A stretch of 64,000 nt of DNA from Halovibrio variabilis (GCF_007991175.1 NZ_BJXV01000008.1:225373-289372), one strand, 5' to 3'. Counted from the stretch's first letter, positions 35,788 through 46,274 are shown. Numbers and translations: made by a program. Notes: generated from the sequence alone by a model not told the origin.

Positions 35788-37476
35788 TCAGGTAGATACA
35801 GCAACCTCGCTTAGGCATCGCCCAAGCCGCTCGGTGATGTCACTACTCACCACCTCTCCCACATTGTCACGCATGGGGGCTTCAACCTGCGACGCAAGCA
35901 GTACTTCAGTGGGGTTACCCTTAGCATCGAGACGCAGAATCCAGCCCTGCTGCTGACTGGAAAAACGCGCCAGCGACCCTACGGGCAGAACCTTGAAGTG
36001 CTCGATATAACGTTTGATCCAACGCATATCGAACTGATGGGGATGCTGCAATAGGTGGCGATATATCTGCTGCACCGTCTTCGCTGGCCGATCAGAACGG
36101 TCGCGGCGCATTGCTTCAATCACGTCAACAATGGCACTGGCCTTGGCCAGCTCGCTAAGATCAGCCCCGCTGAGCCTGCCGGGATAGCCGCTACCATCCA
36201 GGCGCTCATTAATCCCTCCAACGACGGCCTGAACGATCCCCGCCGACAGCCACTGGCAGCCGTTTAGCCGGTCAAGCAACAACGGGACATGCTCACTAAC
36301 GGCCTCTCGATGACCTGCTTCAAAGTGAGGGGCCTTGAATAACACCTGAGGAACCAGTGCCTTGCCAAGGTCATGAATGAGGCCGCTGGCAACCACCGCC
36401 TTACGCAACTCGCGCGGCATGCTGCCGCCGACAAAATCGAGCAGGCAAATGGCCACGGCAATACCGTGACGCACCACTAAAGGCTCTGGGAACAAGCAGC
36501 GGGAGGCGAACAATAGCGCCTCACGATCCTCTTCATGAAAATCCAGTATCCGGTCGGCGTAGCGGGAGAGCTGGCGCCCATCGATATCGCTGCCTTGCTG
36601 CAGCGACAACAGCTGCGCATCTAAATAGGCAGCTACTTTGACCAATCGACGCGCCATGGGCGTCGCATAGCGCTGGATATCGCGCCGCCCAAGAAGCTCG
36701 CTGGCGCCCTTGCGGTTATTCGGCTGGGCGAACAATGGCGACGGCTGGCGCTCACCCTGCTGCTCTTTCTTATAGCGGGCCGCTTCACGTTCAATTTCGC
36801 ACACAAAGTACCAGATTTGGCGCTCTTGCTCGGCGCTGCAGCCAGTAAAACTAAAGCCAACGCGGAGCAGGTGCTTTTCGGCATCCGTCTTTTGATGGCG
36901 GGGATTCGCCATCACTTCAAAAGACGTCCCATCGGGGAAAGTAAAGGCGAGTTTCAAGGGGTCTGACGCCTCTGACAACAAGCCACTGGCCGCCAATGGC
37001 AACTCCAGCTGACAGCCATCTTGAGAAAGGTCGCACAGCTCCCCCTCCACCGCATTATCGCCAACGCCCAAGCGGACAGGCACCCGCATCCCCATACGCA
37101 GCTCGGCACGAAAAGCCTCCCGGCGCTGGAGTACGTCCAAGGTTTCTGGGTAATCGCTGCAGCATAGAAAACGCCCCCCCGCCTGGCGCGTTTCGGTCAG
37201 CTGCAATAGCGGCGTCTTTATCACCTTACCCTGCGCCTGACCACGCAAATAGAAAGCGGCACCTTCTTGAAGATGACGGAGCAAATAATCAACTGAGGAG
37301 AGATCCATCACTAACGTTTGCGCTACATGCTGTTCCATCAAGACGATAGGCTCTGGACGCGCATCAGCGGCGGCAAGACACAGCGAAACGCCGCCCGTTT
37401 CGATTAACGTATTCAGCAGGGACTCAATCATTGTTGGGTTTGCTATTGTTTCAAACTCATCCTGCTGCGCTACCAT
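35788..37476 (-). CDS. YcgR/PilZ c-di-GMP receptor fused to an HD-GYP-like domain
   Basis: Protein of 562 residues from the ATG at 37476 (GAGG upstream). Residues about 15-115 look like the YcgR N-terminal flagellar-brake domain. PilZ follows (about 117-230): RREAFR at 118-123 and DLSQDG at 149-154 match the c-di-GMP-binding RxxxR and D/NxSxxG motifs. Residues about 330-480 are HD-GYP-like: H368-D369-L-G-K, H396, DGSGYP at 427-432, D451. The usual HHE before DGSGYP reads INE (422-424), so two metal-ligand histidines are missing and phosphodiesterase activity is doubtful. It probably links c-di-GMP to swimming. Confidence 0.87.
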   Translation of the reverse strand: MVAQQDEFETIANPTMIESLLNTLIETGGVSLCLAAADARPEPIVLMEQHVAQTLVMDLSSVDYLLRHLQEGAAFYLRGQAQGKVIKTPLLQLTETRQAGGRFLCCSDYPETLDVLQRREAFRAELRMGMRVPVRLGVGDNAVEGELCDLSQDGCQLELPLAASGLLSEASDPLKLAFTFPDGTSFEVMANPRHQKTDAEKHLLRVGFSFTGCSAEQERQIWYFVCEIEREAARYKKEQQGERQPSPLFAQPNNRKGASELLGRRDIQRYATPMARRLVKVAAYLDAQLLSLQQGSDIDGRQLSRYADRILDFHEEDREALLFASRCLFPEPLVVRHGIAVAICLLDFVGGSMPRELRKAVVASGLIHDLGKALVPQVLFKAPHFEAGHREAVSEHVPLLLDRLNGCQWLSAGIVQAVVGGINERLDGSGYPGRLSGADLSELAKASAIVDVIEAMRRDRSDRPAKTVQQIYRHLLQHPHQFDMRWIKRYIEHFKVLPVGSLARFSSQQQGWILRLDAKGNPTEVLLASQVEAPMRDNVGEVVSSDITERLGRCLSEVAVST

Positions 37477-37665
37477 TGCTCGCCTCGCTCGCTTTGATGC
37501 GTTAATTAGCTCACCGCAAAGCAAAGAAGCATATCAGAAGCTAGCAATATGGCGTAGGCACAATAAGCCATCATTACGACGCTTAATACAAAGGTTCAGG
37601 CGAGAGGAAAAGTTCGTTAGGTACTCGGTTCTATTAAGCAAACACGCACTGGGCGCTAAATAGTG

Positions 37666-37692
37666 TAAAGTTTTTCTCAGCGCCGCCGATAG
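37666..37692 (+). promoter_or_regulatory. Sigma-28 promoter of flaG
   Basis: TAAAGTTT (37666-37673), 11 bp, GCCGATAG (37685-37692): one mismatch to the FliA consensus. It lies about 108 bp upstream of the flaG ATG. The rest of the 324-bp gap between the PilZ/HD-GYP gene and flaG shows nothing else clear. Confidence 0.9.
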
Positions 37693-37800
37693 AAATGTAG
37701 AAGAGTAAATTGATTGCTAAAAATCCGAGCCATGGCTGCCGCTTTGCTCTGTTGGACTAGAATCTGGCTGCCAAGGCTGACCCTCAAGAGGAACGTGCCC

Positions 37801-38175
37801 ATGAGCTCTCTACCCGCAGAACCTGCAACAGCCTTGTCGTCTTTGTCGTCGACTTTAACAAACTTAAGCCCCAGACAGCGCCTAGACAGCACCCTGGTTC
37901 AACTCGCCACACCCAATAACCAACTGACAAACATTGGCGAAAAAGACCGGGAAATTACCCAGGGCGAACTGGTGGAACCTGTACAGCGTATCAATGAAAC
38001 AATGCGCCCACGGGGCCTAGAGTTCGAATTAAGCGAAGGAACATCGCGGGTAATTACTCGCGTTATTGACCGGGCATCCGGGGACGTCATTCGCCAAATT
38101 CCCGCAGAGGAAGTCATTAAAATCGCTGAGCGCCTGGAAGAGATGCAGGGGCAGATAATCTCCCTGGAGGTTTGA
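37801..38175 (+). CDS. flaG: Flagellar protein FlaG
   Basis: Protein of 124 residues from the ATG at 37801 (GAGG upstream); the open frame extends back to 37714 but those residues are unlike FlaG. FlaG proteins affect filament length. The conserved C-terminal part is RGLEFELSEGTSRVITRVID then SGDVIRQIPAEEVIKIAERL. A near-perfect sigma-28 promoter precedes it. It is a single gene between two minus-strand genes. Confidence 0.92.
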   Translation: MSSLPAEPATALSSLSSTLTNLSPRQRLDSTLVQLATPNNQLTNIGEKDREITQGELVEPVQRINETMRPRGLEFELSEGTSRVITRVIDRASGDVIRQIPAEEVIKIAERLEEMQGQIISLEV

Positions 38176-38244
38176 ACGACGGCGCATCATCCACCCGCGC
38201 CTACCAAACAGTGCATATCTAGGCAATGCATAAACAATGCACCT

Positions 38245-38577
38245 TTAGACTTGCATGTTCATAACGTCTCGATATGCAGACACTAAGCGATTGCGAACTT
38301 GGAGCCCCATCTGAAACGCCACGCTAGCTTTCTGCATATCGACCATCACATCGTTTAGCTCTAAGTTAGGGTCGCCTGCCTGAAAAGCCATCGCCTGGCT
38401 GTTAGCCGTCTGCTGGAGCCGGTTGATGCGCTGAATAGACGCCTGCAACTCGCCACCAAAACCGCTCTGCCCCACTGCCGCCGAGGCCTGGGCACCACCG
38501 ATTAGCTGCGTAGACGCCGCCTGATTCGCCAAGCCTTGCATCTGCTGTAGCGTGGACTGGATTGCGGGAGTGCTCAT
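38245..38577 (-). CDS. fliE: Hook-basal body protein FliE
   Basis: Protein of 110 residues from the ATG at 38577. FliE joins the MS ring to the rod. C-terminal block is typical: LNDVMVDMQKASVAFQMGLQ and VRNRLVSAYRDVMNMQV. Divergent from fliF with a 254-bp gap, which should hold both early promoters; no clear consensus was recognised there. Confidence 0.96.
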   Translation of the reverse strand: MSTPAIQSTLQQMQGLANQAASTQLIGGAQASAAVGQSGFGGELQASIQRINRLQQTANSQAMAFQAGDPNLELNDVMVDMQKASVAFQMGLQVRNRLVSAYRDVMNMQV

Positions 38578-38831
38578 AAGCGTACCTTTTCGCAAAAATT
38601 AACTAATACAAAAACCTTAACATCGAACAGTGCCGCCTCATACGGACAAATAGGCATAAAAAGCCAAGCTTATCGTTCCTTTAGGCTCGACTAGTCACCG
38701 GATAATGGCCGCCATCATAATTCCGACCCATTTTTTGGGGCGGACAACCGCGATAGACGGATATAGCCTATGCCTTCTTTGGTGATGCGCCTCGGCCGAC
38801 ACCTGACTTGCCTGCCCCTTTGGAGAGACGC

Positions 38832-40589
38832 ATGAGCGAAACCGGTGCAACGGCAGGCCGTCAAAACAGCACGTCTCAAACCGCTCCCCGCAGTGGAAAC
38901 GCTCAGCAAGATAGCGCCAGCGGCTCGCCCATCGAGCGAACGCTGAAGCAACTGCGTGGTAATCCGTTGGTCGCCCTGCTTATTGCAGGCGCTGCCTCTA
39001 TTGCTATTGTGGCCGCGCTTTTTATGTGGGCAAGCAGCCCCGATTACCGCGTTCTTTACAGCAATCTCAGTGAAGCGGATGGCGGCAGCATCATCGCTGA
39101 GCTCGACACCCGCGGCGTTGTTTATCAGTTTAGCCAAAATGGCCAAGCGATAATGGTGCCTAGCGACCAAGTCCACACGCTACGCTTACAGCTTGCTGAA
39201 CAGGGCCTGCCACGTGGCGGCAATCTTGGCTTGGAGCTGATGGATAGCCAAGCGTTTGGGATTAGTCAGTTTGCCGAACAGATTAACTACCAACGCGGCT
39301 TGGAAGGCGAGCTGGCGCGCTCGATTGAGTCGCTCGGCCCCGTTGAAGGCGTGCGGGTCCACCTCTCGATGGCCAAACCGTCGGTCTTTATACGCGATCG
39401 CGAGCAGGCCAAAGCATCCGTGGTGCTGACCCTTTTACCCGGCCGCGTTCTGGGTCAAGGCCAAGTCAGCGCTATCGTGCATATGGTCTCCGGTAGCGTT
39501 CCTGAATTAGCCGCTGAAGATGTCACCGTGGTCAATCAAGATGGCCGCTTGCTGTCGGCTGAGACAGGCAATGGCGGCGACCTGGATGGCAGCCAACTTG
39601 AGTATATCGCCGAGGTAGAACGCTCTTACCAGCAGCGTATTGAAAATATCTTAACGCCGATTTTAGGCGCCGATAACGTGCGCGCCCAGGTTGCCGCACA
39701 AATCGATTTCTCGCGGCGCGAACAAACGTCCGAACGCTACGGGCCTAATCAACCGCCCAATGAAGCGGCCGTGCGTAGTCGTCAGCTCAGCCTCGCTTAT
39801 GATGGTGAAAACCCGCTGGCAACGGGTATCCCGGGAGCGCTCAGCAACACGCCACCCGGCACCGCCCCGTCCCCGATCAACCAGCCAGACGACGAAGACG
39901 CCGAGGAGCAACAAGAGGACGCGCCTCCCGAGGCACTGCGTAACTTGCGCCAAGACGACGTTGTTAACTATGAAGTTGATCGCAGCATTGAGCATGTTCA
40001 GCACCGGCTTGGCCAGATAGAGCGCCTCTCGGCGGCGGTAGTGGTGAACTTTCGGACAGAAATGAATGACGAGGATGAATGGGTCGATGTGGCCTTGACC
40101 GACAATGAAGTGGCGCAAATTGAACGTTTGGTTCAACAAGCAATGGGCTTCTCTCAGCTCCGCGGCGATGAAGTTGAAGTCGTCAATACGCCCTTTGTGC
40201 GTAGCGTCGAAGAAACGCAGGACGTCGAGTGGTGGAAAGATCCGACCCTTCTTTCACTGGCAGCCAACATTGGCCGTTACCTACTCGTCGCCCTTGCTAT
40301 CTTGTTGCTCTACTTGTTGATTCTGCGCCCGCTAATTAAGCGCTACACCCAGTCGCCAACCATGGCAGCCGCAGTGCCCGGTAGCACGCTTGAGGCTCAA
40401 GTGGGTAGCGACGATGACGAAGAGAGTGAAGCGGCCTCCGCAGAGTCCGATGAGACCTACAACAAGCCCAAGCGTCGCCGTAAAACGTCACTCTACGAGC
40501 ACAACCTTAACGATCTGCGCGAAATGGCCCAAGAAGACCCCCGCATGATCGCGATGATCCTTCGTGGCTGGATGAATAATAATGAGTAG
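38832..40589 (+). CDS. fliF: Flagellar MS-ring protein FliF
   Basis: Protein of 585 residues from the ATG at 38832 (GGAGAG 5 bases upstream); an in-frame TTG lies at 38808. FliF forms the inner-membrane MS ring. TM1 at about 46-66 (LVALLIAGAASIAIVAALFM), ring-building domains with EQINYQRGLEGELARSIESL and VRVHLSMAKPSVFIRD, acidic insert (about 355-375), TM2 at about 475-497, and a cytoplasmic C-terminal tail for FliG binding. Overlaps fliG by 8 nt. Confidence 0.97.
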   Translation: MSETGATAGRQNSTSQTAPRSGNAQQDSASGSPIERTLKQLRGNPLVALLIAGAASIAIVAALFMWASSPDYRVLYSNLSEADGGSIIAELDTRGVVYQFSQNGQAIMVPSDQVHTLRLQLAEQGLPRGGNLGLELMDSQAFGISQFAEQINYQRGLEGELARSIESLGPVEGVRVHLSMAKPSVFIRDREQAKASVVLTLLPGRVLGQGQVSAIVHMVSGSVPELAAEDVTVVNQDGRLLSAETGNGGDLDGSQLEYIAEVERSYQQRIENILTPILGADNVRAQVAAQIDFSRREQTSERYGPNQPPNEAAVRSRQLSLAYDGENPLATGIPGALSNTPPGTAPSPINQPDDEDAEEQQEDAPPEALRNLRQDDVVNYEVDRSIEHVQHRLGQIERLSAAVVVNFRTEMNDEDEWVDVALTDNEVAQIERLVQQAMGFSQLRGDEVEVVNTPFVRSVEETQDVEWWKDPTLLSLAANIGRYLLVALAILLLYLLILRPLIKRYTQSPTMAAAVPGSTLEAQVGSDDDEESEAASAESDETYNKPKRRRKTSLYEHNLNDLREMAQEDPRMIAMILRGWMNNNE

Positions 40590-41589
40590 TTCAATTACTG
40601 AAATGAACGGCGCGCGTAAGAGCGCTATCTTATTGCTTGCCCTCGATGAAGACAGCGCGGCTGAGGTCTTTAAGTACCTCAGCGCTGGCGATGTGCAAGA
40701 AATCAGCATGGAAATGGCCCGCTTGAATCAGGTCTCCCATGACGATATGAAAACAGTGCTTGAAGCGTTCCACGAAGAAAATGAAGAGTTTGTAGCGCTT
40801 AACCTGAATTCCAGCGATCACATCCGCTCGGTACTAACCAAAGCGCTGGGCAGCGATCGTGCTAGCAGCCTCATCGAAGATATTCTCGAAACAACCGGCA
40901 ACAACTCGGGTATTGATACGCTCAACCTGATGGAAGCCTCCATGGTGGCCGAGCTGATTCGCGATGAGCACCCGCAGATCATTGCCACCATTCTTGTCCA
41001 TTTAGAACGCCACCAGGCCTCCGATATCCTTGAGCTGTTTGAAGAAAAACTGCGCAACGATGTGGTGCTGCGTATTGCCACGTTTAGCGGCGTTCAGCCA
41101 GCTGCCTTGCAAGAACTGACCGAAGTGCTCACCAGCATGCTGGATGGCCAGAATCTCAAGCGCAGCAAAATGGGCGGGGTAAGAACCGCCGCCGAGATAC
41201 TCAACTTGATGAACTCCTCCCAAGAGGAAACCGCCATTGAGACCGTCCGCGCGCACAGCGAAGATTTGGCCCAGAAAATTATCGACGAAATGTTCCTATT
41301 CGAGAATCTGCTCGACCTCGACAACCGGGCGATTCAAATGGTGCTGCAAGAAGTCGAGACCAACTCGCTGGTAGTGGCCCTCAAAGGTGCTCAAGATGAG
41401 CTGGTGAATAAATTCCTACGCAATATGTCGCAGCGTGCCTCTGACTTGGTTCGCGAAGATATGGAAGCCCGCGGCCCGATCAGGGTTTCCCAAGTGGAAA
41501 CTGAGCAAAAGACCATTTTGCAGGTCGTACGGCGCTTAGCCGACTCGGGTGAAATCGTCCTGGCGGGTGGAGATGATGAATATGTCTGA
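40582..41589 (+). CDS. fliG: Flagellar motor switch protein FliG
   Basis: Protein of 335 residues. Rotor protein contacted by the stator. N-terminal domain binds FliF; the middle domain has the EHPQ motif in RDEHPQIIATILVHLE; the C-terminal torque helix is DNRAIQMVLQEVETNSLVVAL followed by ASDLVREDMEARGPI. Overlaps both fliF and fliH. Confidence 0.98.
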   Translation: MSSSITEMNGARKSAILLLALDEDSAAEVFKYLSAGDVQEISMEMARLNQVSHDDMKTVLEAFHEENEEFVALNLNSSDHIRSVLTKALGSDRASSLIEDILETTGNNSGIDTLNLMEASMVAELIRDEHPQIIATILVHLERHQASDILELFEEKLRNDVVLRIATFSGVQPAALQELTEVLTSMLDGQNLKRSKMGGVRTAAEILNLMNSSQEETAIETVRAHSEDLAQKIIDEMFLFENLLDLDNRAIQMVLQEVETNSLVVALKGAQDELVNKFLRNMSQRASDLVREDMEARGPIRVSQVETEQKTILQVVRRLADSGEIVLAGGDDEYV

Positions 41590-42364
41590 GACTCACTCGC
41601 CAAAATTCGATCGCCATGGCGATTGGCGGCGTTGGCAAATGGAAGAGCTGGGCAGTACCACAAGCCAGCGGGCCAACGATAATAACGATAATAGTGGGCC
41701 GACGGCCCATCAACGCAAGGTTCAGGCCGCACAAAAGGCTGCCGAACAGGCGCGGCAGCGTGAAGAGCAGGAACGTCAAGCACAGTACGAGCGCATTCGT
41801 CAGCAGGCCGAAGAAGAAGGCTATAAAGCGGGTTTCGAACGCGGCCAGCAAGACGGCTTGGCTAAGGGCTTGGATGAAGGTGCCACCCAGGCGCAAGCTG
41901 AGTTAACAGAGCAAGTTCGCCGGACCGTGACACCGTTGCAAACGCTGGCCAAGCAGTTTTCCGATGCGCTGGAACGCATCGACGAAACGATTTCCCATGA
42001 CCTCGTTGAGCTGGCCTTGGCAACAGGCAAGCAGCTGGCTAGCGATGCCTTGCAGGAATCGCCTGAGCAGGTTCTGGCGATTGTGCGTGAGTTATTACAC
42101 ACCGAGCCGCCGCTGGTCGGCCAGCAACGGCTATGGCTCAATCCGGATGATCACCCCCTAGTTGAAGAGCACTTGGGCAACGAACTGCGTGCGGCAAATT
42201 GGAAACTGCAGCCCGACGATCAGCTTGCCCGCGGTGGCTGCCGGGTCACCAGCGCCCAGGGTGAAATAGACGCTACCTTTGAAAGCCGTTGGCATACGAT
42301 TCAAGCGCAATCGCGCAAAAGAGGCGTCAGCGCTCATCCACCGTCAAACGCTCCTTCATCGTAG
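41582..42364 (+). CDS. fliH: Flagellar export ATPase regulator FliH
   Basis: Protein of 260 residues if started at ATG 41582 (GGTGGAG 9 bases upstream; ATGs at 41573 and 41576 also exist). FliH dimers hold and restrain the ATPase FliI. Features: early W-rich segment ([11 protein letters not shown]), long Q/E/R-rich coiled coil with [21 protein letters not shown] (GxxxG-like repeats typical of FliH), and a C-terminal globular part ([17 protein letters not shown]). Confidence 0.93.
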   Translation: MSETHSPKFDRHGDWRRWQMEELGSTTSQRANDNNDNSGPTAHQRKVQAAQKAAEQARQREEQERQAQYERIRQQAEEEGYKAGFERGQQDGLAKGLDEGATQAQAELTEQVRRTVTPLQTLAKQFSDALERIDETISHDLVELALATGKQLASDALQESPEQVLAIVRELLHTEPPLVGQQRLWLNPDDHPLVEEHLGNELRAANWKLQPDDQLARGGCRVTSAQGEIDATFESRWHTIQAQSRKRGVSAHPPSNAPSS

Positions 42365-42375
42365 GCGGATACGCT

Positions 42376-43770
42376 ATGTCAGAGACTACCTGTCCTCATC
42401 AACATCGCTGGCACAAGGCGCTACGACGCACGCAGCGGCGTGTTAGCTGTTTACCGCGCTACCGCAACAGCGGCCGGGTGATCCGCGCGACGGGGATGGT
42501 GATTGAGGTAGTGGGATTACGGGTAGCCGTGGGTAGCGCGTGCCGAATTGAACTCCCGGGTAGCGACGGCCGTTTAGCCGACAGCGACAGACACGCGGAG
42601 GCCGAGGTCGTTGGCTTTGCCGGCGACAAACTGTTTCTGATGCCGCTCGAAGAAGTTATCGGCCTGATGCCTGGCGCGCGCGTTTCACCGCTTGATGAGG
42701 GCAATGGCAATAGCGCGCGCCGCTTTCCCGTAGGCGATAGCTTATTGGGGCGAGTCTTGGACGGGAACGGCAACCCCCTCGATGACCGAGAAAACATTGA
42801 AGAAGCCCCCCGCGCCACGCTTAGTGCGCCGACCCTTAACCCTCTCTCACGGGCCCCGATTGACGCGCAAATCGATGTCGGCATTCGCGCTATTAACGCG
42901 CTGCTAAGCGTAGGCCGCGGCCAGCGGATGGGGCTATTTGCTGGCTCAGGGGTCGGCAAGTCGGTACTGCTTGGCATGATGGCCCGCTACACAAAGGCCG
43001 ACGTCATTGTGGTCGGCTTGATTGGCGAGCGGGGGCGTGAAGTGCAGGATTTTATCGACAATATTTTAGGCCCGGAAGGTCGCCGCCGCGCGGTGGTGGT
43101 TGCCGCCCCCGCCGACACCTCGCCGCTGCAACGCCTGCAAGGCGCCGCCTACGCCACACGCCTTGCCGAAGGCTTTCGCGATGAGGGACGCAATGTTCTG
43201 CTGATTATGGATTCGCTCACGCGCTATGCCATGGCGCAGCGGGAAATCGCCCTGGCCATCGGCGAGCCACCCGCTACCAAAGGGTACCCACCCTCGGTGT
43301 TTGCCAAGTTACCCAGCTTGGTTGAGCGCGCCGGCAACGCCGAGCGTGGCGGTGGCTCAATTACCGCGTTTTATACCGTGCTGACGGAAGGCGACGATCA
43401 ACAGGACCCCATTGCTGATTCTGCCCGCGCCATTCTCGATGGTCACATTGTACTGTCGAGAACCTTAGCGGAAGCCGGCCACTACCCAGCGATTGATATC
43501 GAAGCCTCGATTAGCCGCGCCATGACCTCTATTACTGGCCCTGAGCAACTGCAGGAAGCGCGTATTTTCAAGCAGCTGTTTTCTCGCTACCAGCGTAACC
43601 GGGATCTTATTAGCGTAGGGGCCTATAGTCCTGGTCACGACCCTCAATTAGACGAGGCGGTTAACCGGTTCCCATCGCTGGAGCGCTTTTTGCAACAAAA
43701 CATTGAGGAGTGTGCAACGCTGGCGAATTCTCGTCAGGCGTTACAGGCACTGGTTGGAGGGCGTAAATGA
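42376..43770 (+). CDS. fliI: Flagellar export ATPase FliI
   Basis: Protein of 464 residues from the ATG at 42376; the longer open frame overlaps fliH. Related to F1-ATPase beta. Walker A AGSGVGKS at 189-196, [17 protein letters not shown], Walker [12 protein letters not shown], and [16 protein letters not shown]. Powers delivery of export substrates. Overlaps fliJ by 4 nt. Confidence 0.97.
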   Translation: MSETTCPHQHRWHKALRRTQRRVSCLPRYRNSGRVIRATGMVIEVVGLRVAVGSACRIELPGSDGRLADSDRHAEAEVVGFAGDKLFLMPLEEVIGLMPGARVSPLDEGNGNSARRFPVGDSLLGRVLDGNGNPLDDRENIEEAPRATLSAPTLNPLSRAPIDAQIDVGIRAINALLSVGRGQRMGLFAGSGVGKSVLLGMMARYTKADVIVVGLIGERGREVQDFIDNILGPEGRRRAVVVAAPADTSPLQRLQGAAYATRLAEGFRDEGRNVLLIMDSLTRYAMAQREIALAIGEPPATKGYPPSVFAKLPSLVERAGNAERGGGSITAFYTVLTEGDDQQDPIADSARAILDGHIVLSRTLAEAGHYPAIDIEASISRAMTSITGPEQLQEARIFKQLFSRYQRNRDLISVGAYSPGHDPQLDEAVNRFPSLERFLQQNIEECATLANSRQALQALVGGRK

Positions 43771-44219
43771 GCACATCGCAGCTCGAAATGTTAACCGATT
43801 TAGCCAGAGACGCGCGCGACCAAGCGGGCCAATTGCTCGCCCAAGAGCGACAAACTGAAAAACAAACCAGCGCTCAGTTACAGTCGCTTTTAGGCTACCG
43901 TGCCGAATACGCTGAACGCCTACAGAAGGCGATGCGTGACGGCATTGATCCTGCCACGATGTACAACTACCAACAATTTCTGGCCTCTTTAGATGCCGCC
44001 CTCGGCCGTGCCCGACAAGCGTTAGCGGCCCAGCAGGCAAGCGTTCAGCAAAGCCAAAAGAACTGGCAACAAGAGCAGCGCAAGCTTTCTTCCTACGATA
44101 CACTGGCGTCGCGTCGGCTATTAGAAGAGCACCGCCGCAGTGAGCGCCAGGAACAAAAAACGAACGATGATCTGGTGACTAGCCGCTTGGCTCGTCAGCA
44201 TAACGACACTCCGCAGTAG
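43767..44219 (+). CDS. fliJ: Flagellar export protein FliJ
   Basis: Protein of 150 residues, almost wholly a Q/E/R/A-rich coiled coil as in FliJ, which sits in the FliI ring and contacts Flh[21 protein letters not shown] and [15 protein letters not shown] are characteristic. ATGA overlap with fliI supports the assignment. Confidence 0.93.
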   Translation: MSTSQLEMLTDLARDARDQAGQLLAQERQTEKQTSAQLQSLLGYRAEYAERLQKAMRDGIDPATMYNYQQFLASLDAALGRARQALAAQQASVQQSQKNWQQEQRKLSSYDTLASRRLLEEHRRSERQEQKTNDDLVTSRLARQHNDTPQ

Positions 44220-44238
44220 CGGTGTCAAGGAACTGTAT

Positions 44239-45615
44239 ATGAATATTCACCAGTTGCTATCGGCTAGCCCAAGTTCGCCTCAGACCCCGTCTCAAGGTGC
44301 TCTTGGCCGCCAAGACTCGTCCAATGGTTTTTTTAAACAGGCGCTTTCACAAGCCTCTGGCGCGCAAGGCCCGTCGCAGACAGGCTCACTGCAAGGGCGG
44401 TCAAACCCACTGGCTAATGCCTTACCTGAAGGGGGCGAGATAGATAGCGAAAAGTTGAGCACGGCTCTCGAGGCGCTCGGCATTGATATCAGTGGGAACG
44501 ACTTATCTGCGCTGCTAGCGCAGTTGCAAACGCCTAATTCAGAAATGACGGATATGGCGCTAGCGCTGGGTGACCTGGAAACGTCGACGCCGCTTGACGA
44601 GATAGCCTCACGCCTGACGTTAATCTCATCGTTTACCGATGCGAGCTTGGCAATGCAACAAGCAGCACCGCAAACCGCTGCGGGACAGCTGGACGCTCAA
44701 CCATTACAGGGCGAACAGCTCAAAGCGCTGCAAGCCTTAGCCGAACAACTCGGCATCAGCCAGTCACAGACCGAACCGCGCTTAGCCCTTGAGGCTATCG
44801 CCGACCAGCTGAATATTGATCAAAGTGAAGCGGCGCAGCTTGTTTCGGCGTTGAGCGCGCTTGTGTCCCCGCAAGGCACACAGCAACCGTTCACCCTTGA
44901 TACAGCTAGCCTGACCCGCGCTAACGCAGCTCCCGCTGATCTTAATGCGTCGCGCGCCCAAACCGGTAATGTCTTTGCTCAAGTCAGCGCTAATGGTTCC
45001 TCAACGCAGATCAGTAGCGAAGCTCTTATGGGGGCACTACTGACGTCAGAGGGAACCCCTAAAGGCAATACCACAGGTGAGCCCTTACTGGCTGGGCTGT
45101 CACTCAATGCGGGGCATAGCTCGCAGGGTGCGGGGCAACCTGCCCAGGGCTTTGCGCCCTCAGTAGCGCCGGGCCACGCTAGTTTAAGCACGCCTGTCAC
45201 GAGCAACGCATGGCCACAGCAGCTAGGCCAACAGCTGGTACAGATTGCACAGCGTGGCGGCGAACAGCACGTCCAGATGCAGTTACACCCTGCCGAACTG
45301 GGCCCCTTGTCTATTTCACTCAAATTTGGCGAGCAGGGAGCGCAGGCACACTTCTTATCAGCCCATGCGCAGGTACGCCAAGTACTTGAACAGGCGATCC
45401 CACAGCTACGCGAGGCATTGGCTGAACAAGGCATTTCGCTGGGCGAAACCTCCGTTGGCGAACAGCGTGACCCCAACGAACAGGGCTTTGCCCAATCGGG
45501 TGGCCAGCAAGGTGGTGAGTTAGGCGGCGGTGATATCAGTGGCGATGAAGTGCTCAACCAGGGCGTTGAAACGAGCCCCCTTGCCCTAGACGGACGGGTT
45601 GACCTTTACGCTTAA
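44239..45615 (+). CDS. fliK: Hook-length control protein FliK
   Basis: Protein of 458 residues. The N-terminal two thirds is Q/S/A-rich ruler-type sequence. The C-terminal domain (about 325-425) has QQLVQIAQRGGEQHVQMQLH, PAELGPLSISLKFGEQGAQA and VRQVLEQAIPQLREALAEQG, the typical substrate-switching domain that talks to FlhB. This is the canonical FliK by position between fliJ and fliL. Confidence 0.94.
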   Translation: MNIHQLLSASPSSPQTPSQGALGRQDSSNGFFKQALSQASGAQGPSQTGSLQGRSNPLANALPEGGEIDSEKLSTALEALGIDISGNDLSALLAQLQTPNSEMTDMALALGDLETSTPLDEIASRLTLISSFTDASLAMQQAAPQTAAGQLDAQPLQGEQLKALQALAEQLGISQSQTEPRLALEAIADQLNIDQSEAAQLVSALSALVSPQGTQQPFTLDTASLTRANAAPADLNASRAQTGNVFAQVSANGSSTQISSEALMGALLTSEGTPKGNTTGEPLLAGLSLNAGHSSQGAGQPAQGFAPSVAPGHASLSTPVTSNAWPQQLGQQLVQIAQRGGEQHVQMQLHPAELGPLSISLKFGEQGAQAHFLSAHAQVRQVLEQAIPQLREALAEQGISLGETSVGEQRDPNEQGFAQSGGQQGGELGGGDISGDEVLNQGVETSPLALDGRVDLYA

Positions 45616-45776
45616 GCGCTGCCTGCTACCCTTTGATGCTATTTCTAGCACCACGGGCACTAGCTAGCTAAACCAAAAGATAGGCTTGCCTAGTAAGCCT
45701 GTTCATTTCATCACCTGCATTCGCTTTAGGCATAATGCTTTGCAAGCGACACGCATGGAGTTCACAGGAATCGCAA

Positions 45777-46253
45777 ATGGCAGAAACAAGCGGTGGGTCC
45801 AAAAAACTGCTCTGGATAATGATTATTCTGGTCTTGCTTTCATCGGCAGGCGCGGCAGCGGCTATTTATATGGTTATCGACCAACGTGATGATACGGTGG
45901 CTGAAGAAGACGCGACGCAAGAAATGGAGCCAGAAGCGCCAATTTTCATGAGTATCGAGCCTTTTACCGTCAATCTCGCCGATGACAGCTATGGGTCACG
46001 TTTGCTCTATACGGGCATCACGCTCCGCGTGGGTGATGAAGCGAGCAAAACGATTATTCAAGAACACATGCCCCAGGTGCGCAGCCGGTTACTGATGCTG
46101 TTATCTGGCAAGCAGGCTGAAGAACTTACCTCGTCTGAAGGTAAGCAGCAGCTTGCTCAAGCGATTATTGATCGACTGAAGGTGCCGCTAGCAGAAAATC
46201 AACCGCCGCTTGATTTGCGTGAAGTTTTATTCACCGAATTTATTGTGCAATAA
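45777..46253 (+). CDS. fliL: Flagellar basal body-associated protein FliL
   Basis: Protein of 158 residues from the ATG at 45777. One membrane helix near the N-terminus (about 10-32, LLWIMIILVLLSSAGAAAA), acidic linker, and a periplasmic domain with FMSIEPFTVNLADDS and ending LREVLFTEFIVQ, as in FliL. It encircles or stabilises the stator. A 161-bp gap after fliK may hold a promoter; none is clear. Confidence 0.95.
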   Translation: MAETSGGSKKLLWIMIILVLLSSAGAAAAIYMVIDQRDDTVAEEDATQEMEPEAPIFMSIEPFTVNLADDSYGSRLLYTGITLRVGDEASKTIIQEHMPQVRSRLLMLLSGKQAEELTSSEGKQQLAQAIIDRLKVPLAENQPPLDLREVLFTEFIVQ

Positions 46254-46274
46254 CCTCGGGAACTGGAGCCGTTC

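Noticed and set aside
38578..38831. Sigma-54 promoter between fliE and fliF
   Set aside because: No GG-N10-GC element of the TGGCAC-N5-TTGC type was recognised; FlhDC-type control is more likely.
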